Assembly (NCBI GenBank): GCA_963621245.1
Contig: CAVFCW010000004.1
Location: 1 to 64,000, forward strand
Direction of reading: 5' to 3'
From: SIG603 sp963621245
Lineage (GTDB): Bacteria; Bacillota; Clostridia; Oscillospirales; Acutalibacteraceae
DNA length: 64,000 bases
The notes beneath the pieces are model-generated. The model did no database searches. It was given only the letters and a program-made list of their open reading frames with translations, and had not been told where the DNA came from. This document shows positions 7,754-15,712 of the stretch, piece after piece. Positions within the stretch are counted from its first letter, which is position 1. Every line of letters begins with the position of its first letter. The position numbers and the translations under genes were made by a program.

Positions 7754-7933
7754 ATGATAATCACAGTATTATTTATTCTTACGCTCGCTTTCATAGTAAA
7801 GCTTGCGATAGACCACATCAGATGGTACTACATAGATTTGACAACCGACATCGAGAGCGATGTTTTTATCAAAGAAAACTACGAAAAAAACTTAACTAAT
7901 TTCACCAAAAAGGAGAACTACATTGAAGAGTAA
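7754..7933 (+). CDS. Single-pass membrane protein of 59 aa (third of three)
   Basis: Not recognised. AAAAGGGGA precedes the ATG. An N-terminal helix of about 18 hydrophobic residues (IITVLFILTLAFIVKLAI) is followed by an acidic, aromatic, soluble tail of about 40 residues. Its last four codons overlap the TTG start of the first secreted paralog by 11 bases, and its end carries that gene's AAGGAG. The two are therefore probably translationally coupled. Confidence 0.6.
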   Translation: MIITVLFILTLAFIVKLAIDHIRWYYIDLTTDIESDVFIKENYEKNLTNFTKKENYIEE

Positions 7934-8450
7934 AAAATTATTTGGAAAACTTATTTCATCCGTCCTTGCATTCGCACTTCTCGTCACGGCGACAGTCGGA
8001 CTGAGCTGCACAAAAGCATCGGCGGCAATCCCAACAAAAATTTTCTCGGACGACAAAGCAGTTGTTGTTCTTAACGACGACGGAACCGGAAGCATTATTA
8101 TCAAAGAGGGAGTTTCTTTCACAAAAAGCAACCCGCTCACAGAAGTTGCAGGCGTTCAGCTCAAGGACATCATCACATTCAATGACGGCGGATACGTCGA
8201 TAAATTCTATACAGAGAAACAGCCTCAAAGACGCTTTGAAGGAAAATTAATAAACCCGTTTTACTCATACGTCGTAAAAGTTGAAGGCTGCGGCCCCAGC
8301 GGTTTCTTTAACGGCTTCGGATACATTCACTTTACAGATAAAACAGACGACACCTACAATCTTTCAATCTGGTCTCATGACCACGGCGAACACTACGTTC
8401 AGTACAACAGCACCAGCCCAACAATCGTAGAAATCACTTGGAATTCATAA
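7923..8450 (+). CDS. Secreted tandem paralog A, unknown family
   Basis: Not recognised. The 175-residue product starts at TTG, seven bases after AAAAAGGAG. It has a Sec signal peptide (KSKKLFGK, a hydrophobic core, KASA with cleavage after about residue 34) and a mature domain of about 140 residues. Conserved blocks shared with the two downstream copies are FSDDKA..DDG.GSI, PLTEVAGVQLKDIITFNDGG, GPSGFFNG.G..HFTDKT.DTYNL.IWS, and the end WNS. Residues 91-122 differ strongly. Alternating hydrophobic residues suggest a beta-sandwich. The Cys in GLSC is not in a proper lipobox and is absent from the copies, so a soluble exported protein is more likely than a lipoprotein. Confidence 0.75.
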   Translation: MKSKKLFGKLISSVLAFALLVTATVGLSCTKASAAIPTKIFSDDKAVVVLNDDGTGSIIIKEGVSFTKSNPLTEVAGVQLKDIITFNDGGYVDKFYTEKQPQRRFEGKLINPFYSYVVKVEGCGPSGFFNGFGYIHFTDKTDDTYNLSIWSHDHGEHYVQYNSTSPTIVEITWNS

Positions 8451-8468
8451 AAAATAAGGAGATTTAAA

Positions 8469-9002
8469 ATGGCAAAAAAACATTCATTACTCGGCAAAGC
8501 AATATCGGCAGTGTTGGCATTCTCACTGCTCGTAACCGCAACAATAGGCTTGAGTGCGACAAAAGCTTCGGCGGCAAGCGCAAAGATTTTCTCGGACGAA
8601 AAAGCAACGGTTGTTCTTTTTGATGACGGCAGCGGAAGCATAACCCTCAATGACGGCTACGAATTCACAAAAGATAATCCGCTCACAGAAGTTGCGGGCG
8701 TTCAGCTCAAGGACATCATCACATTCAATGACGGCGGCTTCATCGACAAATACTACACCGATTACATTGGCGACCAATACACACTCGATCGTGACGGCAT
8801 TAACGAATCACCTTACAACTACATCATTTACGTTACGGGCAGAGGCCCCGAGGGCTTATTCAACGGTTCGGGACACCTTCACTTCACAGATAAAACAAAC
8901 GACACTTACAATCTTGCAATTTGGTCACACTCTTATTACCAGCATTACGTAAGATACAACAGCTCAAACCACGCAATCAAAACTATCAGCTGGAATTCTT
9001 AA
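8469..9002 (+). CDS. Secreted tandem paralog B, unknown family
   Basis: Second of three copies, 177 residues, with AAGGAG before the ATG and 18 bases after paralog A. The signal peptide ends TKASA (residue 35). It shares the block PLTEVAGVQLKDIITFNDGG with A almost base for base. It shares GLFNGSGHLHFTDKTNDTYNLAIWS with C. The segment YYTDYIGDQYTLDRDGINESPYNY between these blocks is unique and Asp/Tyr-rich. A soluble extracellular beta-domain is the most I can say. Confidence 0.75.
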   Translation: MAKKHSLLGKAISAVLAFSLLVTATIGLSATKASAASAKIFSDEKATVVLFDDGSGSITLNDGYEFTKDNPLTEVAGVQLKDIITFNDGGFIDKYYTDYIGDQYTLDRDGINESPYNYIIYVTGRGPEGLFNGSGHLHFTDKTNDTYNLAIWSHSYYQHYVRYNSSNHAIKTISWNS

Positions 9003-9051
9003 TAACAAACAAATCAAAAACATAAAACAAACATAAAATTAGGAGATTAAA

Positions 9052-9582
9052 ATGGCAAAAAAACATTCATTCGTAAGCAGAATATTATCGTCAGTATTGG
9101 CGTTCTCACTTCTCGTCACAGCAACAATCGGACTCACCTCCACAAAAGCCTCAGCGGCAAGCGGAAGAGTTTTCTCGGACGATAAAGCAACCGTTGTTAT
9201 TTGTGATGACGGAAGCGGAACCATAGTTCTGAAGGACGGCGTAACAATTGACAGAGATCATCCTCTCAAGGAGATTGCAGGCGTTCCGCTCAAGGATATT
9301 ATCAAGTTCAATGACGGCGGATACATCGATCAGATCTTTTTATCATACGAGTGCGACCCAAGCGGAACCATCGGCGACATCATCGACTACACAATGCCTT
9401 GGGTTATCAGAGTTCACGGCAGAGGCCCCAGCGGACTCTTCAACGGTTCCGGTCACCTCCACTTCACCGATAAGACAAACGACACTTACAATCTTGCAAT
9501 TTGGTCAAGCAGTGAAAAATGGCACCATGTCGGATACAACAGCGATAACGCAGCACTCGTAAAAATCAGCTGGAATTCATAA
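9052..9582 (+). CDS. Secreted tandem paralog C, unknown family
   Basis: Third copy, 176 residues, ATG with TAGGAG upstream and 49 bases after paralog B. The signal peptide is nearly identical to that of B up to TKASA. The mature part keeps all conserved blocks, including HGRGPSGLFNGSGHLHF and the WNS end. Its second block has drifted (PLKEIAGVPLKDIIKFNDGG) and its central segment (FLSYECDPSGTIGDIIDYTMPW) is private. The cluster ends at a bidirectional terminator. Confidence 0.75.
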   Translation: MAKKHSFVSRILSSVLAFSLLVTATIGLTSTKASAASGRVFSDDKATVVICDDGSGTIVLKDGVTIDRDHPLKEIAGVPLKDIIKFNDGGYIDQIFLSYECDPSGTIGDIIDYTMPWVIRVHGRGPSGLFNGSGHLHFTDKTNDTYNLAIWSSSEKWHHVGYNSDNAALVKISWNS

Positions 9583-9590
9583 GCAAAATA

Positions 9591-9620
9591 AAAACAGGGA
9601 GTTTGAAAACTCCCTGTTTT
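9591..9620. terminator. Bidirectional terminator between the secreted cluster and gyrA
   Basis: A 30-base near-perfect palindrome, AAAACAGGGAGTTT paired with AAACTCCCTGTTTT, has T tracts on both exits: TTTTTGCG on plus and TTTTTATTTTG on minus. It ends both convergent units. Confidence 0.9.
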
Positions 9621-9644
9621 TGCGTTTATTGATTTAAATCAAAA

Positions 9645-12248
9645 TTATTCTTCGTTATTCTGATCTTCGAGATCCTTTTCGGCTCTCTCCAAAAGCTCGT
9701 CTAACTTGGAATCGTTCTTTGCAGTCGGCAAATCGGCCGTCTGCTTTGAAACTTCGACTTCGGCTGTTTCTTCGGCGTTTGCTTCGCCGTTTTCGCTGTC
9801 AGCCTTATCTTCAGCATCCTCATGAGCGGTTCTTGTGAGCGTCATGAGCTTATCGCCCTCCTGAAGTTTCATAATTTTAACTCCCTTGGAGGTTCTCGAT
9901 GCGATTCTTATCGTATTTGCGGCAATTCTGATGATGATACCGTCCTGAGAAATAAGAATGAGATCGTCGCTCAAATCGACCATTGAGATTGTCGCAACAT
10001 CGCCGAACTTATCGGTAGGATAGTTATTTATGCCCTGACCCGTTCTTGAAGTGATGCGGTAATTGTCTATCGGTGAAATTCTTCCGAATCCCGTCTCGGA
10101 TGCCGTGAGCAAATATTCTCCCTCGCTCGTTGTTGCGAGACCCACAACGACGTCATCACCAAGAAGTTTGAGTGCTCTTACGCCGTGAGCATTTCTGCCC
10201 ATAACTCTAACCTCGGTTGCGTTGTAGCGGATAGCCTTGCCGTGCTTTGTGGCAACAATAATTTCGGTGTTGTTGTCCGTAAGCTTGACCCAACCGAGCG
10301 TATCGCCCTCATCAAGCATCATGGCGTTAAGTCCGTTCTTTCTGATGTTTGCAAATGCCGAGAGCTCAACTCTCTTGATAACGCCGTGCTTTGTGAGCAT
10401 AATGATGCTTCTTGAATCGTCAAAGTCCTTGACAGTGAGCATAGCCGTGACCTTCTCGTCGCCCGTGAGCGGAATGAGATTTGTCACGTTCATTCCTCGT
10501 GACTGGCGTGATGCCTCGGGAATCTCGTAGCACTTGAGTCTGAACGCTCTGCCCGCACTCGTGAAGAAGAGAATGTTATCGTGAGTTTCGGATATAAACA
10601 TATCCTTGACTATATCTTCATCTCGTCTCGACATGCCGGAAATTCCTCTTCCGCCGCGGTTCTGGAGCTTGTATGCGTCAAGTTTCTGGCGCTTGAGGTA
10701 GCCGAACTCCGTCATTGTGACAACGCAGTCCTCGTAAGGAATGAGATCCTCAACGTCAACTTCACCGCTGATTGCGGCAATCTCTGTTCTTCTCTCATCA
10801 CCGTACTTTCTCTTCATCTCAAGAGCCTCGTCCTTAACGATAGCTCTTCTTCTCGGCTCGCTTGCGAGAATATCCTCGTAGTCAGCGATTTTAGCCTTGA
10901 GCTCGCCGAGTTCGTCCTGAAGTTTCTCTCTTTCGAGACCTGTGAGTGCTCCGAGTCTCATCTGAACGATAGCCTGAGCCTGAACCTCATCGAGGGCAAA
11001 CCTGTTCATGAGGGCTTCCTTGCCTTCGGGAATGGACTTGGAATTTCTGAGTATATTGATAACCTCGTCGATTGCGTCAAGCGCTACAAGCAAGCCCTCC
11101 AAAATGTGAGCTCTGTCCTTAGCCTTTTTGAGATCGAACTGGGTTCTTCTGTAAATTACTTCCTCCTGGAACTTCAAATACTCCTCGAGTATCTGCTTGA
11201 GAGTGAGCGTCTTGGGCTCGCCGTCAACAATCGCAAGCAAAATAGCTCCAAAGGTTGTCTGCATCTGTGTGAATGCAAAAAGCTTATTGAGAACAATTTG
11301 CGGTGAAGCGTCACGGCGAACATCGATAACCATGTGCATACCGTTTCTGTCGGAATGGTCTTCAACGTTTGTTATGCCCTCAATTCTCTTCTCCTTGACG
11401 AGATCGGCAATGTTCTGGATAAGTCTTGCCTTGTTGACCTGATAGGGAAGCTCGGAAACGATAATCTTGCTTCTGCCGTTCTTCTCCTCGACTATCTCCG
11501 TTCTTGCACGGACGGTAATTTTACCCTTGCCCGTTGCGTAAGCCGAGCGAATACCGCTTCTGCCCATGATAATTCCGCCTGTCGGGAAATCGGGGCCCTT
11601 GATGTGCTGCATGATATCATCGAGGCTTGCCTCGGGATTATCGATAACGCAGCAGAGGCCGTCTATAACCTCGCCCATGTTGTGAGGCGGAATATTCGTA
11701 GCCATACCGACGGCAATTCCCTGAGAACCGTTGACAAGAAGGTTTGGGAAGTGAGACGGGAGAACCTGCGGTTCTTCAAGTCTGTCGTCGTAGTTCGGCA
11801 TGAAATCGACTGTGTTTTTGTCGATGTTGGCAAGCATATCCTCGCTTAGTTTGCACATTCTCGCCTCGGTGTATCGGTAAGCAGCCGGCGGGTCGCCGTC
11901 AACAGAACCGAAGTTTCCGTGACCGTCGACAAGCATATATCTCATCGAGAAGTCCTGAGCAAGTCTTACAAGCGCATCGTAAACGGAAGCGTCGCCGTGC
12001 GGATGGTATCTACCGAGAACAGAACCGACGGTATCGGCACACTTACGGTATGCCTTGTCGTGCCAGAGCGTGTTCTCGTACATGGTGTAAAGTATTCTTC
12101 TGTGAACCGGCTTAAGTCCGTCACGGACATCCGGAAGGGCTCTCGAGACGATAACCGACATGGAGTACTCCATAAAGGAGTTTTTCATCTCCTCGTAAAG
12201 GTCAACGTCTATGGTACTGCCCTGAATTAATTCGTCTTTTGTCTCCAT
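9645..12248 (-). CDS. gyrA: DNA gyrase subunit A
   Basis: This is the breakage-reunion subunit of gyrase, which with GyrB introduces negative supercoils. In 867 residues the winged-helix/tower part comes first, with the catalytic tyrosine Tyr126 in YRYTEAR. A coiled coil follows (about 370-470), then the beta-pinwheel with a GyrA-box (QNRGGRG) that wraps DNA. The last 60 residues are an acidic tail rich in Glu and Ala. In the quinolone region the sequence reads GDASVYD (85-91), with Ala87 at the place of E. coli Ser83. The start ATG has GGAGAGAA upstream, and the gene follows gyrB by 13 bases in one operon. Confidence 0.98.
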   Translation of the reverse strand: METKDELIQGSTIDVDLYEEMKNSFMEYSMSVIVSRALPDVRDGLKPVHRRILYTMYENTLWHDKAYRKCADTVGSVLGRYHPHGDASVYDALVRLAQDFSMRYMLVDGHGNFGSVDGDPPAAYRYTEARMCKLSEDMLANIDKNTVDFMPNYDDRLEEPQVLPSHFPNLLVNGSQGIAVGMATNIPPHNMGEVIDGLCCVIDNPEASLDDIMQHIKGPDFPTGGIIMGRSGIRSAYATGKGKITVRARTEIVEEKNGRSKIIVSELPYQVNKARLIQNIADLVKEKRIEGITNVEDHSDRNGMHMVIDVRRDASPQIVLNKLFAFTQMQTTFGAILLAIVDGEPKTLTLKQILEEYLKFQEEVIYRRTQFDLKKAKDRAHILEGLLVALDAIDEVINILRNSKSIPEGKEALMNRFALDEVQAQAIVQMRLGALTGLEREKLQDELGELKAKIADYEDILASEPRRRAIVKDEALEMKRKYGDERRTEIAAISGEVDVEDLIPYEDCVVTMTEFGYLKRQKLDAYKLQNRGGRGISGMSRRDEDIVKDMFISETHDNILFFTSAGRAFRLKCYEIPEASRQSRGMNVTNLIPLTGDEKVTAMLTVKDFDDSRSIIMLTKHGVIKRVELSAFANIRKNGLNAMMLDEGDTLGWVKLTDNNTEIIVATKHGKAIRYNATEVRVMGRNAHGVRALKLLGDDVVVGLATTSEGEYLLTASETGFGRISPIDNYRITSRTGQGINNYPTDKFGDVATISMVDLSDDLILISQDGIIIRIAANTIRIASRTSKGVKIMKLQEGDKLMTLTRTAHEDAEDKADSENGEANAEETAEVEVSKQTADLPTAKNDSKLDELLERAEKDLEDQNNEE

Positions 12249-12261
12249 CTATTCTCTCCAA

Positions 12262-14298
12262 TTAAATATCAAGATTTGTGACGTACTTAGCGTTCTTTTC
12301 GATAAACTCTCTTCTCGGCTCAACCTTGTCGCCCATAAGAACGGTGAAAATCTCGTCCGCCTTCTGTGCGTCGCCGACGTCAACTCTGAGCATAATTCTC
12401 GTCTCGGGGTTCATAGTTGTCTCCCAAAGCTGCTCGGAATCCATCTCACCAAGACCTTTGTAACGCTGAATCTCATAGCCGGACTTAAACTCCTCCATGA
12501 GAGCGTCTCTCTGCTCGTCAGAGTAAGCGTAGTGGTGCTTTTTCGATTTTGTCACTCGGTAAAGCGGAGGCTGTGCCAAATAGACATGGCCCTCCTCAAC
12601 AAGCGGCTTCATAAAGCGATAGAAGAAGGTGAGAAGAAGAGTTCTGATGTGCGAACCGTCGACATCGGCATCAGCCATGATGATAACCTTGCCGTAGCGA
12701 AGTTTGCTTAAGTCAAATTCCTCTCCAAGGCCAGTTCCCAGCGCCGTGACAACTGGCATAAGCTTCTCGTTGCCGTAAACCTTATCAAGTCTCGATTTCT
12801 CAACGTTGAGCATTTTACCCCAAAGCGGAAGTATCGCCTGGAACTTTCTGTCTCTGCCGCCCTTTGCGCTGCCGCCTGCGGAATCTCCCTCAACGATGTA
12901 TATCTCTGTCTCCTCGGGGTTTCTCGACTGGCAGTCGGCAAGCTTTCCTGGAAGGCTGTTGCCCTCAAGAGCCGATTTTCTTCTTACCAATTCTCTTGCT
13001 TTTCTTGCGGCTTCTCTTGCCCTTGAAGCAGCCATAGCCTTATCAAACACGGCTCTTGCAACTGCGGGATTTTCCTCAAGGAAAGTCATGAGATTCTCGT
13101 TTACAAGGCCCGAAACAAGCGAGCCTATCTCGGTGTTACCGAGCTTAGCCTTGGTCTGGCCCTCAAACTGAGCCTCCTTGACCTTAATGCTTATAACGCA
13201 GGTAAGACCCTCTCTTACGTCCTCGCCGGAGAGGTTTTTGTCGTTGTCTTTAAGAATATTGTACTTTCTCGCATACTTGTTCATAACGGAGGTGAGAGCA
13301 CGCTTAAAGCCGTCCTCGTGGGTTCCTCCGTCCGTTGTGTGAATATTGTTTGCGAAAGATAAAATAAGCTCGTTATAGGAATCCGTGTACTGAAGGGCAA
13401 TTTCCGCCATGGAGTTTCCGTCGGCTGCACTTGCGGCAAAGTGCATGATATTCTCGTGAATTACCTCTGCGCCCTTCTTCTTGTTGATGTACTCGACAAA
13501 GCTTGAAATTCCGCCCTCGTAGTGGAACACATCCGTCTGGGGTTCTTCTTTATTTCTGAGGTCTGAGAGTTCGATTTTAATTCCGCCGTTAAGGAAAGCC
13601 TGCTCACGAAGTCTTGTGGCAAGAGTGTTGTAGTCATAAACGGTGGTTTCTTTAAAAATTTCGGGATCCGCTTTGAATCTGACGGTTGTGCCGCTCTTTT
13701 TGTAGCCCTCGGGTGCTTTTCCGCGGTGCTCGAGATCGCCGATATATTTTCCGCCGTTCTCATATCTCTGGAAATATATTTCACCGTCGGAAACTACTTC
13801 AACCTCAAGCCAAGTGGAGAGCGCATTTACAACAGACGCACCGACACCGTGAAGTCCGCCCGACACCTTGTATCCGCCGCCGCCGAATTTTCCGCCTGCG
13901 TGAAGCACCGTGAAAACAACCTGAACTGCAGGAAGTCCTGTCTTCGACTGAATGCCGACGGGAATTCCTCTTCCGTTATCGGATACCGTGATAACGTTTC
14001 CTTCGTGAATTTTGACCTCTATTTTGTCGCAGTAACCCGCAAGCGCTTCATCGATAGAGTTATCTACGATCTCGTAAACCAAGTGATGAAGACCTCTGGG
14101 GCCTGTTGAACCAATGTACATTCCCGGACGTTTTCTTACCGCCTCGAGTCCCTCAAGGACCTGAATCTGGTTTTCGTCATAAACCTCGTCAACGTGAGTG
14201 ACGGACTCGTCAATCTCGCCGTTTTCGATTATGTTTATTTTTGCGGATTCATACTCAGGCTCTTCGAAGTTTTCTGTATTTTCTATATTTTCTGCCAT
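12262..14298 (-). CDS. gyrB: DNA gyrase subunit B
   Basis: This is the ATPase subunit of gyrase. Domains are in the usual order: GHKL ATPase with EIVDNSIDEA (76-85) and the lid KVSGGLHGVG (144-153), the transducer, and the TOPRIM domain with EGDSAGGSAKGGRD (470-483) and DADVD (543-547). The C-terminal GyrB domain ends with the KGLGEMD motif. The N-terminus carries about 35 extra acidic residues before the conserved part. After TOPRIM the usual PLRGK or PLKGK reads PLWGK (491-495); the lysine is kept. The start has AGGAGG ideally spaced. At 678 residues it is the short Gram-positive type. It leads the gyrB-gyrA operon. Confidence 0.98.
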   Translation of the reverse strand: MAENIENTENFEEPEYESAKINIIENGEIDESVTHVDEVYDENQIQVLEGLEAVRKRPGMYIGSTGPRGLHHLVYEIVDNSIDEALAGYCDKIEVKIHEGNVITVSDNGRGIPVGIQSKTGLPAVQVVFTVLHAGGKFGGGGYKVSGGLHGVGASVVNALSTWLEVEVVSDGEIYFQRYENGGKYIGDLEHRGKAPEGYKKSGTTVRFKADPEIFKETTVYDYNTLATRLREQAFLNGGIKIELSDLRNKEEPQTDVFHYEGGISSFVEYINKKKGAEVIHENIMHFAASAADGNSMAEIALQYTDSYNELILSFANNIHTTDGGTHEDGFKRALTSVMNKYARKYNILKDNDKNLSGEDVREGLTCVISIKVKEAQFEGQTKAKLGNTEIGSLVSGLVNENLMTFLEENPAVARAVFDKAMAASRAREAARKARELVRRKSALEGNSLPGKLADCQSRNPEETEIYIVEGDSAGGSAKGGRDRKFQAILPLWGKMLNVEKSRLDKVYGNEKLMPVVTALGTGLGEEFDLSKLRYGKVIIMADADVDGSHIRTLLLTFFYRFMKPLVEEGHVYLAQPPLYRVTKSKKHHYAYSDEQRDALMEEFKSGYEIQRYKGLGEMDSEQLWETTMNPETRIMLRVDVGDAQKADEIFTVLMGDKVEPRREFIEKNAKYVTNLDI

Positions 14299-14420
14299 TA
14301 CTGCCTCCTGGATATAAGCAAAGAAAAGCTTTGCCTAAAGATTCTTTTTGCCGCAAAAAGCCGCAAAGACAAATCTTGATTTTCTCATTCTTTTTGAATC
14401 TTGGTTTTTAAAATCGGAAA
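14299..14420. other. Upstream region of gyrB
   Basis: This short gap lies between the terminator of the zinc-ribbon gene and gyrB. No convincing -35/-10 pair could be found; a short CAAAG/CTTTG inverted repeat lies near 14319-14333. Gyrase promoters often respond to supercoiling and have poor consensus, which may explain this (inference). Confidence 0.35.
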
Positions 14421-14460
14421 ACGCTCTGCTTTGCCGCACAAATCGCATAAAGCAGAGTGT
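14411..14460 (-). terminator. Terminator of the zinc-ribbon membrane protein gene
   Basis: ACGCTCTGCTTT (14421-14432) pairs with AAAGCAGAGTGT (14449-14460). On the minus strand the exit reads TTTTCCGATTTT. Confidence 0.7.
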
Positions 14461-14471
14461 TTCTCTTATTG

Positions 14472-15227
14472 TCAAAGACGACTTGAAAAGCTCTTTCCGA
14501 CAGGCTTGTCCGCATCGCCGTTTGGGGCATAAAAAGCCTCTTCGTCGGCTGAAGCGGAATTGTAATCGTCGCTCACGGGCATGGGTAAATCCACGCTCGG
14601 AGGCGTAATCACATCGTCCTCATAGGTACCGCTGTAATCGTTGTCGTAACCGCCGTTTTCTTCGCCGTAATATTCGTCGTAATTGTCGTATCCGTCGTCG
14701 CTGTCGTAATTATCGTAAGTATCATAATTATCGTATGCGGCGTCGTCATCGTAATACTCGTCGTTTCCGTAGGAGTCGGAATCGTCAACTATGAAATTAT
14801 TCTGCGGCTCGGGCTCGTAATTTGTTTTTCTTCCCGTCGGCTTTAATTTGCCGTGGCGCATGGAAAGCTCGTTGCCGTCCTCATCGAAGAATCTGCCGTC
14901 GGTTGTTTTTCTCACACGCTTGATTTCCGGCTTTTCAAGATAAACCATAAACAGGCTTATGAAGAAAAATGCCGCAAAGGGGATAAAAACATAAAGCATG
15001 GTCATAAGGCTTAAGGTTTCCGTTATGAATCTCGCAAAGAAATAAACCAAAAAGCCCGCCGCTATCGCAATCAGCGCAAAAACATAGATGAGAGGCGAGA
15101 GGTAAATATTAGAGATACCGTGGCATCTCGGGCAACGGTATTCTCCGTGCTTTTTAAGGTTCCAAACTCTTATCATATTCACCCTTTTGTGACAATAAGG
15201 GCAAATAGGCACTCCAATAAGCTGCAT
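14472..15227 (-). CDS. Zinc-ribbon, two-helix membrane protein with Asp/Tyr repeat tail
   Basis: Not recognised as a named family. The 251 residues start with a zinc ribbon (CPYCHK at 9-14 and CPRCHG at 32-37). Two membrane helices follow (about 47-68 and 77-97), then a basic segment. The last 130 residues are of low complexity, dominated by Asp, Tyr, Asn and Glu with repeated YDNYD units. The tail should be disordered, very acidic and on the cytoplasmic side if the ribbon is. AAAGGA precedes the ATG. It has its own consensus promoter with a 5-prime leader of about 120 bases and its own terminator, so it is not simply part of the gyrBA unit. A membrane scaffold or nucleic-acid contact near the origin region is speculation. 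Confidence 0.75.
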   Translation of the reverse strand: MQLIGVPICPYCHKRVNMIRVWNLKKHGEYRCPRCHGISNIYLSPLIYVFALIAIAAGFLVYFFARFITETLSLMTMLYVFIPFAAFFFISLFMVYLEKPEIKRVRKTTDGRFFDEDGNELSMRHGKLKPTGRKTNYEPEPQNNFIVDDSDSYGNDEYYDDDAAYDNYDTYDNYDSDDGYDNYDEYYGEENGGYDNDYSGTYEDDVITPPSVDLPMPVSDDYNSASADEEAFYAPNGDADKPVGKSFSSRL

Positions 15228-15353
15228 CTGTTTTCCTTTCCGATCAAAGTAAGATCTTTAGATTAATTTGCAGATTAACTTTATTTTAGGTAAAAATACG
15301 TTTCATGTGCGGATATTACTCTCAAGGCGGAAAACATCTGCACCCAGAGTATA

Positions 15354-15382
15354 ATTATAACTCTTTATTAGCTTTATGTCAA
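15354..15382 (-). promoter_or_regulatory. Strong promoter of the zinc-ribbon gene
   Basis: Minus-strand TTGACA (15377-15382) and TATAAT (15354-15359) with 17 bases between them. The remaining gap to the start codon (15228-15353) is an AT-rich leader in which I see no further gene. Confidence 0.9.
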
Positions 15383-15414
15383 AATTTCAAGGCATTTTTA
15401 CAACCGAAACACTT

Positions 15415-15440
15415 TTAAAAAGAACGCCCCTTAAAGGCGT
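15415..15440 (-). terminator. Terminator overlapping the end of remB
   Basis: ACGCC (15424-15428) pairs with GGCGT (15436-15440), and the minus-strand exit reads TCTTTTT. The stem includes the last two codons of remB. Confidence 0.6.
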
Positions 15441-15712
15441 GAAACATCCGCGGTTAGATTATAGGGCTGTTTCATTCTTCTTGAAAGCGTGGACGGCGCA
15501 AGCTGAGAAATATAAACTTTCTCGCATCCGTTTTCGCTTGTCACGATGAAAGATTTCGGCAGCTCATAGGAAACATTCACAACTCTGCCTTCTTTTTCGG
15601 CTCTGGCCAAAAATTTCTTTGTGTGCTTTGAAATACTGGTGTTTTCCAAATCAAATATACCGACAATGCCGTCAGTATTTATCACGGTATCGCCGCCCAA
15701 ATGCAAATACAT
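15431..15712 (-). CDS. remB: RemB-like DUF370 regulator
   Basis: This is a small protein of the DUF370 (RemA/RemB) family, known in Bacillus as the YaaB/RemB gene beside recF. RemA-type relatives bind DNA and control biofilm genes; the job of RemB is poorly known. The 93 residues keep the family start MYLHLGGDTVINTDGIVGIFD and the SFIVT and YISQLAPSTLSRR segments. The start codon follows the recF stop directly (TAAATG), so translation is probably coupled. It is the last gene of the dnaN operon, closed by the terminator in its tail. Confidence 0.88.
   Translation of the reverse strand: MYLHLGGDTVINTDGIVGIFDLENTSISKHTKKFLARAEKEGRVVNVSYELPKSFIVTSENGCEKVYISQLAPSTLSRRMKQPYNLTADVSRL

Noticed and set aside
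7923..8030. Lipoprotein reading of secreted paralog A (GLSC)
   Set aside because: The residues before the cysteine do not fit a lipobox, and the cysteine is missing in both other copies. KASA is a good signal peptidase I site.
10581..11306. 241-codon open frame on the plus strand inside gyrA
   Set aside because: It is antisense to a fully conserved gyrA region, has no ribosome site, and its product resembles no protein. It arises from the codon bias of the real gene.
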